The notes below the pieces were generated by a model. The model had not been told where the DNA came from, did not search any database, and was given only the letters and a program-made list of their open reading frames with translations. The position numbers and the translations under genes were made by a program. 64,000 nt of DNA, from contig NZ_JAFEWF010000004.1 of the NCBI RefSeq assembly GCF_017355835.1, forward strand, positions 1 through 64,000. Direction: 5' to 3'. Below, in pieces: positions 34,701 to 43,495 of the stretch (position 1 is the stretch's first letter; the number at the start of each line of letters is the position of its first letter). Origin of the DNA: Desertivirga brevis. Its GTDB lineage: Bacteria; Bacteroidota; Bacteroidia; Sphingobacteriales; Sphingobacteriaceae.

Positions 34701-36017
34701 ATGGCGACTAAATCTTATGAAGATTCCAGAGCGATAAAAGTGGACAGAGAGAATACTTATAAGCTGGAAAGTTCGAAAGATCTTGATCCCTTATTAAGGA
34801 GGGTCGGCGATGCTCATCATGTACTTCTTGGCGAGGCAACGCATGGAACTCATGAATACTACACCTGGAGGACCGCGATCAGCAAAAGACTAATCACAGA
34901 AAAAGGGTTCAATTTCATTGCGGTAGAGGGCGATTGGCCAGATTGTTACAAGCTTAACCGTTATGTAAAAGGCTACGAATATCAGGATAAGACAGCGCGT
35001 GAACTGTTAGAGGAATTTGATCGCTGGCCAACCTGGATGTGGGCTAACTGGGAAATAGTATCCTTGATCAACTGGCTCAAAGAATATAACGCTGCCCAGC
35101 CCGCCGACAAGAAGGTAGGGTTCTATGGGCTGGATGTTTATAGTCTTTGGGAATCAATGGATGTTTTGATGGAGTATCTTTCTCAAAATGATCCAAAGGC
35201 CGCCGAATACGCCGCTGATGCTATTCGCTGTTTTGAGCCCTATCAGGAGGACGAACATCGTTATGCCCGCGCACAAAACTTTATGGAGGAGAGCTGCCAG
35301 GAACATGTGATCAATCTGCTTTCTGAGATTAGAAAAAAGACCCTAATTTATGATCATGATCCTGAAGCTGCTCTAAATGCTCACCAAAATGCAGAGATTG
35401 CCGTTAACGCCGAGAGGTATTATCGTAATATGACCGGGTTTAATGTTAATACCTGGAACCTGAGAGATACCCATATGATGGAAACTTTGAACAGGCTTCT
35501 TGAATTTCATGGACCGGAAGCGAAAGCCATCGTTTGGGAGCATAATACGCATATAGGAGATGCACGATATACGGATATGGTGGAATCAGGTGATATTAAT
35601 GTAGGGCAATTGGTAAGAGAACAAAAAGGTGAAGCTGATACTGTTTTGGTTGGATTTGGATCCTACCATGGAGGGGTAATTGCAGGAGATAGTTGGGGTG
35701 CTCCCATGCGCGAGATGGTTGTTCCCGATGCTCGTCCTGGCAGTGTAGAGGATGTGCTCCATAAGGAATTCTTAGATAATCGACTTTTGATTTTTGACCC
35801 AAATAATAAGAATGAGCGATTTAATAAAATGATGCCCCATCGGGCGATAGGTGTAGTGTACAATCCCAAACACGAGAGGTATGGAAACTATGTTCCTACT
35901 ATCTTAAACAAACGTTATGATGCTTTCATCTACATAGACCATTCAAAAGCTTTACATCCACTTAATGTTCGTGTAAATGGCCACAAGGTTCCCGAAACTT
36001 ATCCTTTTGAGTTTTAG
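34701..36017 (+). CDS. erythromycin esterase family protein
   Basis: This 438-residue cytosolic protein belongs to the erythromycin esterase (Ere-like) superfamily. The family motifs are visible: VLLGEATHGTHEYYTWR (Glu and His), FIAVEGDWPDCYKLN and EHNTHIGDARYTDM. Only some members hydrolyse macrolides; many Bacteroidetes homologues have no known substrate, so drug resistance should not be assumed. AGGAGG (34687-34692) lies eight bases ahead of the ATG, a strong Shine-Dalgarno that is unusual in this phylum. The gene sits alone inside the fucose region and has no obvious link to it. Confidence 0.85.
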   Translation: MATKSYEDSRAIKVDRENTYKLESSKDLDPLLRRVGDAHHVLLGEATHGTHEYYTWRTAISKRLITEKGFNFIAVEGDWPDCYKLNRYVKGYEYQDKTARELLEEFDRWPTWMWANWEIVSLINWLKEYNAAQPADKKVGFYGLDVYSLWESMDVLMEYLSQNDPKAAEYAADAIRCFEPYQEDEHRYARAQNFMEESCQEHVINLLSEIRKKTLIYDHDPEAALNAHQNAEIAVNAERYYRNMTGFNVNTWNLRDTHMMETLNRLLEFHGPEAKAIVWEHNTHIGDARYTDMVESGDINVGQLVREQKGEADTVLVGFGSYHGGVIAGDSWGAPMREMVVPDARPGSVEDVLHKEFLDNRLLIFDPNNKNERFNKMMPHRAIGVVYNPKHERYGNYVPTILNKRYDAFIYIDHSKALHPLNVRVNGHKVPETYPFEF

Positions 36018-36100
36018 GTGTTTTTAGAGGGATTGATAAAAAGGTAGAAGAACTTCGTTAAGTAATTTAAAGCCCTGCAAAACGAGGCTACCGGACGTCT

Positions 36101-37123
36101 TTAGTGCCTCTGAGAACTTTTTCTGATCATCAATTCGCATTCAACTATCTTTTTCGAAGGCTCTTTCTGTTCGCTCTTCTTCAATAACTCCTCAAAATAA
36201 ACTTTGGCTGCCTGATAGCCTAGCTCCTCACTTTTTTGATCGATGGAAGAAATTGCTGGCTCGATAAGTTCTGTAAAAGGTTCATTAGCAAAACCGAAGA
36301 GCCCTACATCTTCAGAAACCCGTAAACCTGCTTTTTCGATCGCTTGTTTAACTCCTAATGCTTGGATGTCTGAAATTGTGAAAAATGCGTCAGGGGCCTC
36401 TTTAAGGGAAAGCAACTCTGTAGCTATATCGTGTGCTTCATGTTTTTCAAGTGTTTCCTCAATAATGAAGTTGTATGGAATTGGCAGGCTCGCTTCTTTT
36501 ATCGCTTTTATAAATCCTTCCTTACGTTCTTTATAGATATTTATGTGCGAAGGCCCTCCGATAAATGCAATCTTTCTATACCCTTCATTTATTAAGCTTT
36601 TAACAGCCTTATAAGTGGCTTCAAGATTATCGTTCTCGACTTTATGGCTGTTTATTAACTCTATGCAACGGTCAAATTGTATCAGATGAATGTTGTGTTT
36701 GAGGATCTGCTCTAGTGAAGTAGCGTTAGTGGTTTCCATTGAGGCAGAAATAAGGATACAATCAACATTTTGATGAATTAGTGTTTCTATTGCTACCTTT
36801 TCCTTATCAACTTTATCATGCGACTGGCAGATGATCAAACTATGATTGTTTTCGGCACAGGCTCTCTCAATACCAGAGATAGCATCAGAAAAGAAGCTTT
36901 GATTAATGTGCGGAACTATTACTCCCAATGTTCTCGATGAACCGCGACGAAGGTTTGCAGCGTGGGTATTATGCTTGTAATTCAGTTCCTCTGCCTTTTG
37001 TACTACCAAAGCTCGTACTCGCTCGCTTACTCCGGGCTGGTTATTCAATGCTTTCGATATGTAAGAAACTGAAATACCCAGTTCCTTAGAAAGATCATAT
37101 ATCGTAATTCTTTTATTGCTCAT
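36101..37123 (-). CDS. LacI family transcriptional regulator of the fucP operon
   Basis: This 340-residue regulator starts at MSNKRITIYDLSKELGIS (37123); an upstream ATG at 37177 would put 18 extra residues before the DNA-binding domain. Residues 6-55 form the LacI helix-turn-helix and hinge (VSYISKALNNQPGVSERV, then RRGSSRTLGVIVPH). The rest is a periplasmic-binding-protein-like effector domain. It is divergent from fucP, and two related palindromes centred on AAATCGATTT lie in the gap between them, one of them inside the fucP promoter. It is most likely a repressor released by L-fucose or a pathway intermediate. Confidence 0.9.
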   Translation of the reverse strand: MSNKRITIYDLSKELGISVSYISKALNNQPGVSERVRALVVQKAEELNYKHNTHAANLRRGSSRTLGVIVPHINQSFFSDAISGIERACAENNHSLIICQSHDKVDKEKVAIETLIHQNVDCILISASMETTNATSLEQILKHNIHLIQFDRCIELINSHKVENDNLEATYKAVKSLINEGYRKIAFIGGPSHINIYKERKEGFIKAIKEASLPIPYNFIIEETLEKHEAHDIATELLSLKEAPDAFFTISDIQALGVKQAIEKAGLRVSEDVGLFGFANEPFTELIEPAISSIDQKSEELGYQAAKVYFEELLKKSEQKEPSKKIVECELMIRKSSQRH

Positions 37124-37181
37124 CTGCTTGGGCAAAAGTAGGAGATTTCTTCGTAATGTAAATTTAGATGGGAACAACTAG

Positions 37182-37191
37182 AAATCGATTT
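37182..37191. promoter_or_regulatory. second LacI operator-like site
   Basis: AAATCGATTT (37182-37191) repeats the ten-base core of the operator at 37244-37261, 62 bp away centre to centre. It lies 60 bp upstream of the LacI gene's start and may serve autoregulation or DNA looping. Confidence 0.5.
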
Positions 37192-37242
37192 ATTAATTGG
37201 GATAAGAATAAGATCACATCTTCTTAAACCGTTTATTTTTCT

Positions 37243-37273
37243 TTTGGAAATCGATTTCCAAGCTTTACATTTG
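37243..37273 (+). promoter_or_regulatory. fucP promoter
   Basis: TTTG (37243-37246), exactly 19 bases, then TACATTTG (37266-37273). This is a textbook Bacteroidetes promoter, 31 bp ahead of the fucP ATG at 37305. The operator palindrome covers its -33 box and much of the spacer. Confidence 0.8.
37244..37261. promoter_or_regulatory. LacI-family operator over the fucP promoter
   Basis: TTGGAAATCGATTTCCAA is a perfect 18-bp palindrome with a central CG step, the usual form of LacI-family operators. It overlaps the -33 element of the fucP promoter, so bound regulator should block RNA polymerase. Confidence 0.8.
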
Positions 37274-37304
37274 CGAACTCAACCAGTTGTAAACAGGCTT
37301 TATT

Positions 37305-38552
37305 ATGAAACAAAATAAACAGCAGTTCGCATTTGCACTCATTACTTCTTTGTTTTTTCTGTGGGGTTTTGCATTAAATCTCAACCCTATACTCATTCCG
37401 CACTTAAAAAAAGCCTGTCAGCTTACAGACAGCCAGTCTGCATTTATTGATTCTGCAGCGTATATAGCGTATTTTCTTCTTGCCATTCCTGCCGGTAAGT
37501 TCATGCATAAGTATGGCTATAAGGGTGGGATAATTTTAGGTCTCTTGTTGTTTGCTGCCGGAGCTTTCCTCTTTTATCCGGCTGCAGCCACAAGGGATTA
37601 TGGCTTCTTCCTCTTTGCAATATTTATCATTGCAAGTGGACTTACCTTCCTAGAAACAGCAGCTAACCCTTATGTAACGGTTTTAGGTTCTCCTGAGACC
37701 TCGACACAGCGTCTAAACTTTGCACAGTCGTTTAACGGTCTGGCAGCTTTTCTTGCACCACTTATTGGCGGTACATACATTTTATCAGGCAAAACATTAA
37801 GCGCTGCTGAAGAGCAGGCAATGTCATCCGAACAATTGAATGAGTACCTCAACCACGAGGCGTCATCTGTTCAACTTCCTTTCATCATTGTTGGAGTAGT
37901 AGTGCTGTCTATTGCTATTGTATTATGGAAAACTACTTTACCCGACATTAAGGAAGACGAAACAGAGAAATCAGAAGGTTCCTTATTGAAAGAAAAGAAC
38001 CTGCTTTTCGGGGTGCTTGCTCAATTCTTTTACGTTGGGGCTCAAGTTTGTGTAAGTAGCTTTTTTATCCGGTTCTCCGAAAGAGTTGCGGGAATAGAGG
38101 AAAAATCCGCCGCTTATTTTCTTTCAGGAGCATTATTAGGTTTCATGATAGGACGTTTTATAGGAACTGCATTGATGCGGGTCATTTCTCCTGCTAAACT
38201 TCTTGCTGTTTATAGCATTTTAAACATTCTCCTTTTGATCCTTGCCGTAGTAACTGAAGGGAAATTTGCAGTATACTCAATTATTGGCGTTGAATTCTTT
38301 ATGTCTATCATGTTCCCAACCATTTTCTCACTGGCGATTCAGGGACTCGGAAGCAAAACTAAAGAAGGTTCCTCGCTTTTGATCATGTCTATTGTTGGGG
38401 GTGCTGTGTTTCCAGTGATCATGGGTGCTGTATCTGATGCGTCAAATATTCAGACTGCATACCTGGTTCCTGCAGCATGCTTTATTGTTATTTTCTTTTT
38501 CGCCCTTAAAAACCTCAATGTTAAGAATATAAAACTTTCAACTGCTCATTAA
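37305..38552 (+). CDS. fucP: L-fucose:H+ symporter, major facilitator superfamily
   Basis: This 415-residue protein has twelve hydrophobic segments and is of the FucP type: FFLWGFALNLNPILIPHLKKACQLTDSQSAFIDSAAYIAYFLLAIPAG at the N-terminus and FLETAANPYVTVLGSPETSTQRLNFAQSFNGLAAFLAPLIGG in the middle are family hallmarks. It takes L-fucose across the inner membrane with protons. The aldo/keto reductase gene begins six bases after its stop, so uptake and the first oxidation are made together. The operon is controlled by the divergent LacI-type regulator. Confidence 0.92.
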   Translation: MKQNKQQFAFALITSLFFLWGFALNLNPILIPHLKKACQLTDSQSAFIDSAAYIAYFLLAIPAGKFMHKYGYKGGIILGLLLFAAGAFLFYPAAATRDYGFFLFAIFIIASGLTFLETAANPYVTVLGSPETSTQRLNFAQSFNGLAAFLAPLIGGTYILSGKTLSAAEEQAMSSEQLNEYLNHEASSVQLPFIIVGVVVLSIAIVLWKTTLPDIKEDETEKSEGSLLKEKNLLFGVLAQFFYVGAQVCVSSFFIRFSERVAGIEEKSAAYFLSGALLGFMIGRFIGTALMRVISPAKLLAVYSILNILLLILAVVTEGKFAVYSIIGVEFFMSIMFPTIFSLAIQGLGSKTKEGSSLLIMSIVGGAVFPVIMGAVSDASNIQTAYLVPAACFIVIFFFALKNLNVKNIKLSTAH

Positions 38553-38558
38553 AAACAT

Positions 38559-39590
38559 ATGTCGCAAGCTAAAGCTCAGCAAAAAATAAACCTGCCTAAA
38601 GTAATCTTTGGAACAAGTGCTTTGGGTAATCTTTATACAGCCTTACCAATTGAGGTAAAGGAGGAAATTGTATCTAATTGTGTTAAATATTCGCCTGCAC
38701 CTGTCGTGTTTGATTCTGCAGGAAAGTATGGTGCAGGGCTGGCTCTCGAAGCCCTTGCCGAATGTTTAGACAGACTAGAGGTTGATCCCTCATCAGTAGT
38801 GATCAGCAATAAGTTAGGCTGGTTCCGAACTGAACTCACTACGGAGGAGCCGACTTTCGAGCCGGGAGTATGGAGAGATCTGAAGTTTGATGCAGTTCAA
38901 AAGATCAGCTACGAGGGCATTTTAGAATGCTTTGAGCAAGGGAATAAATTATTGGGTAAGTATGCTCCGCAATTTATCTCTATTCATGATCCCGATGAGT
39001 ACCTGGCAACAGCAAATTCGGCAGAAGAGGAAGCAGAACTTTACAATGATGTATTAGAAGCTTACAAAGCCCTGGCAACTTTAAGAGAAACTCATGGAGT
39101 ATTGATAGGGGTAGGGGCTAAAACCTGGACAACTATACAGCGCATTGCTAGTGATATTGATCTTGATTGGGTGATGTTCGCTAATAGCATGACTATAAGA
39201 AAACACCCCTCAGATTTGCTTGAATTCATGGAGGAGCTGAAAGCTAAGAATGTGCGAATTATCAATTCGGCAGTATTTCACGCTGGTTTCCTCACTGGCG
39301 GTGATTACTATGATTATAAACTAATAAAGCCCGATACAGAAGAGAATAAAGCAATTTTTAAGTGGCGGGAAGACTTTTTCAGGCTGTGCAATCAATTCAA
39401 TATTAAACCTGCAGCGGCGTGTGTGCAATTTGCCTTAAGTGCTCCTGGTGTTGTTAGTATTGCTTTAAATACCACCAATCCTGGTAGGGTTGAGGAGAAC
39501 GTGCAGTTAGCCTATCAGGAGATCCCCGTGGACTTTTGGGCGGCTATGAAAAATGAAGGTCTGATATCTAAAGAATATAATTACCTGTAG
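38559..39590 (+). CDS. aldo/keto reductase, probable L-fucose (D-threo-aldose) 1-dehydrogenase
   Basis: This 343-residue AKR-fold enzyme begins with KVIFGTSALGNLY and carries the catalytic Asp-Tyr region (VFDSAGKYGAGLALEALAE, with Tyr following Lys) and the Lys of ISNKLGWFR. Family relatives oxidise L-fucose, L-galactose and D-arabinose at C1. It sits between the fucose transporter and a lactonase-type amidohydrolase gene (next ATG after one base), so L-fucose to L-fuconolactone is the natural assignment. That makes the SDR at 33702 either redundant or specific for another cofactor or sugar. Confidence 0.85.
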   Translation: MSQAKAQQKINLPKVIFGTSALGNLYTALPIEVKEEIVSNCVKYSPAPVVFDSAGKYGAGLALEALAECLDRLEVDPSSVVISNKLGWFRTELTTEEPTFEPGVWRDLKFDAVQKISYEGILECFEQGNKLLGKYAPQFISIHDPDEYLATANSAEEEAELYNDVLEAYKALATLRETHGVLIGVGAKTWTTIQRIASDIDLDWVMFANSMTIRKHPSDLLEFMEELKAKNVRIINSAVFHAGFLTGGDYYDYKLIKPDTEENKAIFKWREDFFRLCNQFNIKPAAACVQFALSAPGVVSIALNTTNPGRVEENVQLAYQEIPVDFWAAMKNEGLISKEYNYL

Positions 39591-39591
39591 T

Positions 39592-40419
39592 ATGAAAATA
39601 GATTCTCATCAGCATTTCTGGAAGTTTGATCCTGTAAGGGACAGCTGGATCAATGACGATATGAAAGTTATCCAAAGGGATTTCATGCCCGAAGATCTAT
39701 TAACGACATTAAAAGAGAATGGTCTGGATGGATGTATCACTGTACAGTCAGATCAATCAGAAGTTGAAAACTCTTTTCAATTAAATAACGCAGAGCAGTA
39801 CGACTTTATCAAAGGTGTTGTGGGCTGGGTAGACCTGCAGGCAGAAAATGTACAGGAAAGATTGGAGTACTATACTCAGTTTCCAAAGTTGAAGGGATTC
39901 CGGCACGTGTTGCAAGGTGAACCTCAGCGGGATTTTATGCTTCGTGCCGCTTTCAAATACGGTATAGGGTTGCTTACTAAATATAATTTCACCTACGATA
40001 TCCTTATTTTTCCAGATCAATTAGCTTATTCTACTGAATTCGTCGCGGCTTTTCCTGATCAGCCATTTGTAGTAGATCATATTGCAAAACCGTATATCAA
40101 AGACAAGAAGATTGACGACTGGAAAAAGGATATCAAAGCTCTTTCGCAGTTTGAGAATGTTTACTGTAAGATATCAGGGATGGTTACCGAGGCAGACTGG
40201 AAAAACCATTCAGCTGCTGACTTTAAGCCTTATATCGACGTGATTGTAGAAGCGTTTGGAACAGACAGAATAATGTATGGTTCAGATTGGCCTGTTTGTT
40301 TAGTGGCGGAGTCCTATACCGGAGTGTTAAACCTGGTGAAGGATTATTTTAGCCAGTTTAGTAAGGCAGAACAGGATAAGTTCTTTGGTAATAACGCGGT
40401 GAAATTTTACAAAATATAA
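39592..40419 (+). CDS. amidohydrolase, probable L-fuconolactonase
   Basis: This 275-residue amidohydrolase-2 family enzyme has the N-terminal metal motif DSHQHFWKFDP, the mid-barrel FRHVLQGEP and VVDHIAKPYIK, and the C-terminal MYGSDWPVC with the essential Asp. The set matches sugar lactonases of the L-fuconolactonase/L-rhamnonolactonase group. It opens L-fuconolactone to L-fuconate, the substrate expected for the UxaA-type dehydratase. One base separates it from the aldo/keto reductase gene. Confidence 0.87.
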   Translation: MKIDSHQHFWKFDPVRDSWINDDMKVIQRDFMPEDLLTTLKENGLDGCITVQSDQSEVENSFQLNNAEQYDFIKGVVGWVDLQAENVQERLEYYTQFPKLKGFRHVLQGEPQRDFMLRAAFKYGIGLLTKYNFTYDILIFPDQLAYSTEFVAAFPDQPFVVDHIAKPYIKDKKIDDWKKDIKALSQFENVYCKISGMVTEADWKNHSAADFKPYIDVIVEAFGTDRIMYGSDWPVCLVAESYTGVLNLVKDYFSQFSKAEQDKFFGNNAVKFYKI

Positions 40420-40541
40420 TAAAGTGTTATTCGTTTGGAATCTAATTATTTGATTATCCGGTCTCGTATCTCAAATCTTATAATTAGTACTTCAATATCA
40501 ATATCTCATATTCAAATCTAGTATCTATTATATCTTTTTAC

Positions 40542-41555
40542 ATGAAAGCATTAGTGTGTACAACTCCCGGTCAGTTCGATTATTCAGAGAAAGAAAAGCC
40601 TGCATCGGTTGAAGGGAGAGCGATAATTAAAATAAAGCGTATAGGAATTTGTGGTACCGACCTTCATGCCTTTGAGGGGACACAGCCCTTCTTTAGCTAC
40701 CCAAGGATATTAGGTCACGAGTTAGCCGGTGAATTGGTCGAAGCAAATGGTGCAGAAGGGTTTACTCCCGGCGAAAAAGTAAGTTTTATTCCTTACTTCA
40801 ATTGCGGTACCTGTATTGCATGTCGTAGCGGAAAACCTAATTGCTGTACAAGCATTAACGTTTGCGGGGTGCACGTTGATGGTGGAATGGCAGAATATTT
40901 ATCTGTTCCATCTTCTTCTTTACTACATGGCGAAGGCTTAAGTTTTGATGAGCTTGCTTTGGTAGAACCCTTAGCTATCGGAGCTCATGGAGTACGCAGA
41001 GCAGACGTAAAACCAGGAGAATTTGTGCTGGTGATCGGCGCTGGTCCCATTGGTTTAGGAACTATGGAATTTGCCAGAATTGCAGGCGGTAAAGTAATTG
41101 CACTTGATATCAATAATGATCGCCTTCAATTCTGTAAAAACAGGCTGAAAGTTGAGCATTTTGTTAACGCCCTTGATCCTGATGTTACTGAGCAATTGAA
41201 ACAGATTACTAATGGTGATATGCCTACTGTGGTTATTGATGCCACCGGCAATCAGAGGGCAATAAATAATGCGTTCCAATATATGGCTCACGGAGCCCGT
41301 TTTGTATTGATCGGTTTACAAAAAGGGGAGATCTCTTTTAGTCACCCCGAATTCCACAAGCGCGAGGGAACCTTAATGAGCAGTCGTAATGCTACACGTG
41401 AGGATTTCGAGCACGTGATTGCTTCCATGAAAAAAGGATTAGTTGATCCTAAAACATATATTACCCACCGCGTCCAGTTTGAGGAGGTAAAAGCTGAATT
41501 TGAGAGTTGGTTAAATCCAGCTACTGGGGTGATCAAGGCCATGGTTGAGCTTTAA
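40542..41555 (+). CDS. zinc-binding alcohol dehydrogenase family protein
   Basis: This 337-residue medium-chain dehydrogenase has GICGTDLHAFEG and GHELAG for the catalytic zinc, a structural zinc cluster of four cysteines (about 88-105, CGTCIACRSGKPNCC) and the cofactor fold VLVIGAGPIGLG. Relatives act on sugar alcohols, sugar acids or lactaldehyde. It lies 122 nt after the lactonase gene with no terminator between, so it is likely in the fucose operon. Its step is unclear: it could oxidise 2-keto-3-deoxy-L-fuconate or handle a C3 product. Confidence 0.82.
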   Translation: MKALVCTTPGQFDYSEKEKPASVEGRAIIKIKRIGICGTDLHAFEGTQPFFSYPRILGHELAGELVEANGAEGFTPGEKVSFIPYFNCGTCIACRSGKPNCCTSINVCGVHVDGGMAEYLSVPSSSLLHGEGLSFDELALVEPLAIGAHGVRRADVKPGEFVLVIGAGPIGLGTMEFARIAGGKVIALDINNDRLQFCKNRLKVEHFVNALDPDVTEQLKQITNGDMPTVVIDATGNQRAINNAFQYMAHGARFVLIGLQKGEISFSHPEFHKREGTLMSSRNATREDFEHVIASMKKGLVDPKTYITHRVQFEEVKAEFESWLNPATGVIKAMVEL

Positions 41556-41564
41556 GATGAATTG

Positions 41565-41605
41565 TGAAAGAGAATTGTTTATTTAGGACAATTCTCTTTC
41601 ATTTG
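41565..41605 (+). terminator. terminator of the fucose operon
   Basis: TGAAAGAGAATTGT (41565-41578) pairs perfectly with ACAATTCTCTTTCA (41588-41601), followed by TTTG. The T-run is short, but the 14-pair stem just behind the last gene makes termination likely. Confidence 0.75.
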
Positions 41606-41668
41606 TAGCTGGAAAGTGGATTTCTTATTAATTGCGAAAAATAAATCAATTATTAACTGAACAGGAAA

Positions 41669-42274
41669 ATGTCGATTAGTGCGTTTGATTATGCGTTAGG
41701 TAATAATGTAGAGTGGAATGGGTGCACTATACCCAATGATGAGAAGGCATTTGAATCTTTGTTCAAAACGTATTATGCAAGGCTCATCTTCTTTGCGAAC
41801 CGGTTTGTAAACGATGAAGATGTTTCCAGGGAAGTGGTTTCTGAGGTATTTACCCACCTTTGGGAGGAAAGATCTAGCTTAAGCATAAAAACTTCAGTCA
41901 ATGCATATTTATACAGAACGGTACAGAACCGTTGTCTGAATTATTTGAAACATAAGAAAATTGAAAGCGAGTACGTAAATTATCTCGCCAAGAACAATAT
42001 GCTTTCAGAGATTCCTGCCCTTCACCGTAATCCTGCCCAGGAGAGGGAATTGAAAGAGCAGATTCACAGGGCTATCGAAGAGCTACCTGAGAAGTGTCGC
42101 GACGTTTTCAAGTTAAGTCGCTTTAAAAATATGAAGAACAGAGAGATTGCGGAGAGTCTCCAGATCTCACAAAAAACCGTCGAGCGACACCTGACCATTG
42201 CGCTTGACAGGCTACGTCAGGGCTTGAAACACTTGCTCATTTTAGTCTCGATTCTATTAAATACAAATATTTAA
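41669..42274 (+). CDS. ECF-type RNA polymerase sigma-70 factor
   Basis: This 201-residue sigma factor of the Bacteroidetes ECF group has region 2 around FESLFKTYYARLIFFANRFVNDEDVSREVVSEVFTHLWE and region 4 around AIEELPEKCRDVFKLSRFKNMKNREIAESLQISQKTVERHL. It is followed at once by a FecR-like anti-sigma gene and then a SusC receptor with an STN domain. This is the usual three-part system by which a substrate-loaded outer-membrane receptor releases the sigma factor to raise its own operon. Confidence 0.92.
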   Translation: MSISAFDYALGNNVEWNGCTIPNDEKAFESLFKTYYARLIFFANRFVNDEDVSREVVSEVFTHLWEERSSLSIKTSVNAYLYRTVQNRCLNYLKHKKIESEYVNYLAKNNMLSEIPALHRNPAQERELKEQIHRAIEELPEKCRDVFKLSRFKNMKNREIAESLQISQKTVERHLTIALDRLRQGLKHLLILVSILLNTNI

Positions 42275-42322
42275 AAATTCTTTTGGGGGTATTTGTCCTC
42301 TGAGTTGTCTTATGTCCGTTCT

Positions 42323-43366
42323 ATGAATGAGGATATTAAAACAACCATTGTAAAATACATTACCGGACAGGCGGATGAGACTGAATCAGCCGAAGTCAGG
42401 GAATGGATTAAAAGCTCACCTGAAAATGAGGAGCTTTATTTTCAATTATACGAGGCCTGGCATCAAAGTTTGGAAGCAAACCATTCAATTGATGTTGAAG
42501 CAGCTTATTCTTCATTCGCGGATAAAACCATTAATAGAAAACCAATTATCAGAAGACTTTCCTTTGTGTTAAGGGCAGCTGCTGCTGTGATTGTAGTTCC
42601 GTTATGTGCTCTCGGTCTTTATAGGATAATCAATAATTCTCCGGAGGAAATTCTTGAAGTTGTGCGGGTTCCGAAAGGAATGCCAAGAAAGCTAAATCTA
42701 CCTGATGGTACCCTTGTTTGGTTAAATGCAGGTAGTGAACTTAAGTATCCGAAGGAGTTTGGCAAGGAAAGCCGTACGGTGTATTTAACAGGTGAGGCAT
42801 ACTTTGATATCGCAAAATCGGATGCAAATATTCCCTTCCTCGTTAAAACGGATAAGTTTACCATTCGCGATGTTGGCACTGTTTTTAATGTTAAAGCTTA
42901 TCCTGATGAGAAGATTTTTGAAACAGCAGTTGTAGAAGGAAAGGTCTCTGTTGAAGGACCCTTAACAGACGATTCATACCAGAACAGTAAGGTCTATTTA
43001 GATGCACATCAATTACTAAAGATCACGAAAGTTAGTCCTTCAGGTCCTAAGAATGCTGCCTCAGAAGATGTCAAAACAGAGCCTGTTAAGGTTGAACAAA
43101 TAGAACCATCGGCTATAGAAGAATTTAACGGATGGAGGAACGACCTCCTTATCTTTCAGGAAGATTCATTTGAAGAACTATCGAAGGTGCTAGAAAGAAG
43201 GTATAATGTAACAATTCAGTTTGAAAGCGAACTGCTGAAAAATTACAAGTACACCGGCACGTTCAAGAACTTAGAGAATATATCGAAGGTACTGCAGGTG
43301 ATTAAAGAAACTACTCCAATTAAATACACTGTTAATAACCAGCTAATTGTCATATCCGAAAATTAA
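42323..43366 (+). CDS. FecR-family anti-sigma factor
   Basis: This 347-residue inner-membrane protein starts at the ATG at 42323 (MNEDIKTTIVKYITGQADETES) rather than the upstream TTG. An N-terminal cytosolic sigma-binding part (1-80) is followed by one membrane span (about 83-104, FVLRAAAAVIVVPLCALGLYRI), a FecR domain (about 115-210, VRVPKGMPRKLNLPDGTLVWLNAGSELKYP) and a C-terminal STN-like domain (about 275-345). It would hold the neighbouring sigma factor until the STN domain of the receptor at 43624 signals. Spacing to the sigma gene is 48 nt. Confidence 0.9.
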   Translation: MNEDIKTTIVKYITGQADETESAEVREWIKSSPENEELYFQLYEAWHQSLEANHSIDVEAAYSSFADKTINRKPIIRRLSFVLRAAAAVIVVPLCALGLYRIINNSPEEILEVVRVPKGMPRKLNLPDGTLVWLNAGSELKYPKEFGKESRTVYLTGEAYFDIAKSDANIPFLVKTDKFTIRDVGTVFNVKAYPDEKIFETAVVEGKVSVEGPLTDDSYQNSKVYLDAHQLLKITKVSPSGPKNAASEDVKTEPVKVEQIEPSAIEEFNGWRNDLLIFQEDSFEELSKVLERRYNVTIQFESELLKNYKYTGTFKNLENISKVLQVIKETTPIKYTVNNQLIVISEN

Positions 43367-43495
43367 GAACCAATTAAACAAATAATGGACGTTACATAAA
43401 TAAACGAAGTACTACAACATCAAACGAGATTTAGAAAAACCCAAACGAACGAAAGTTAAGTAGGGCTATGAAAGTAATTTGTGGGTTGGTTGAGG

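Noticed and set aside
34701..36017. Reading the erythromycin-esterase-family gene as antibiotic resistance
   Set aside because: Family membership alone does not show macrolide hydrolysis, and no resistance genes or mobile elements lie nearby.
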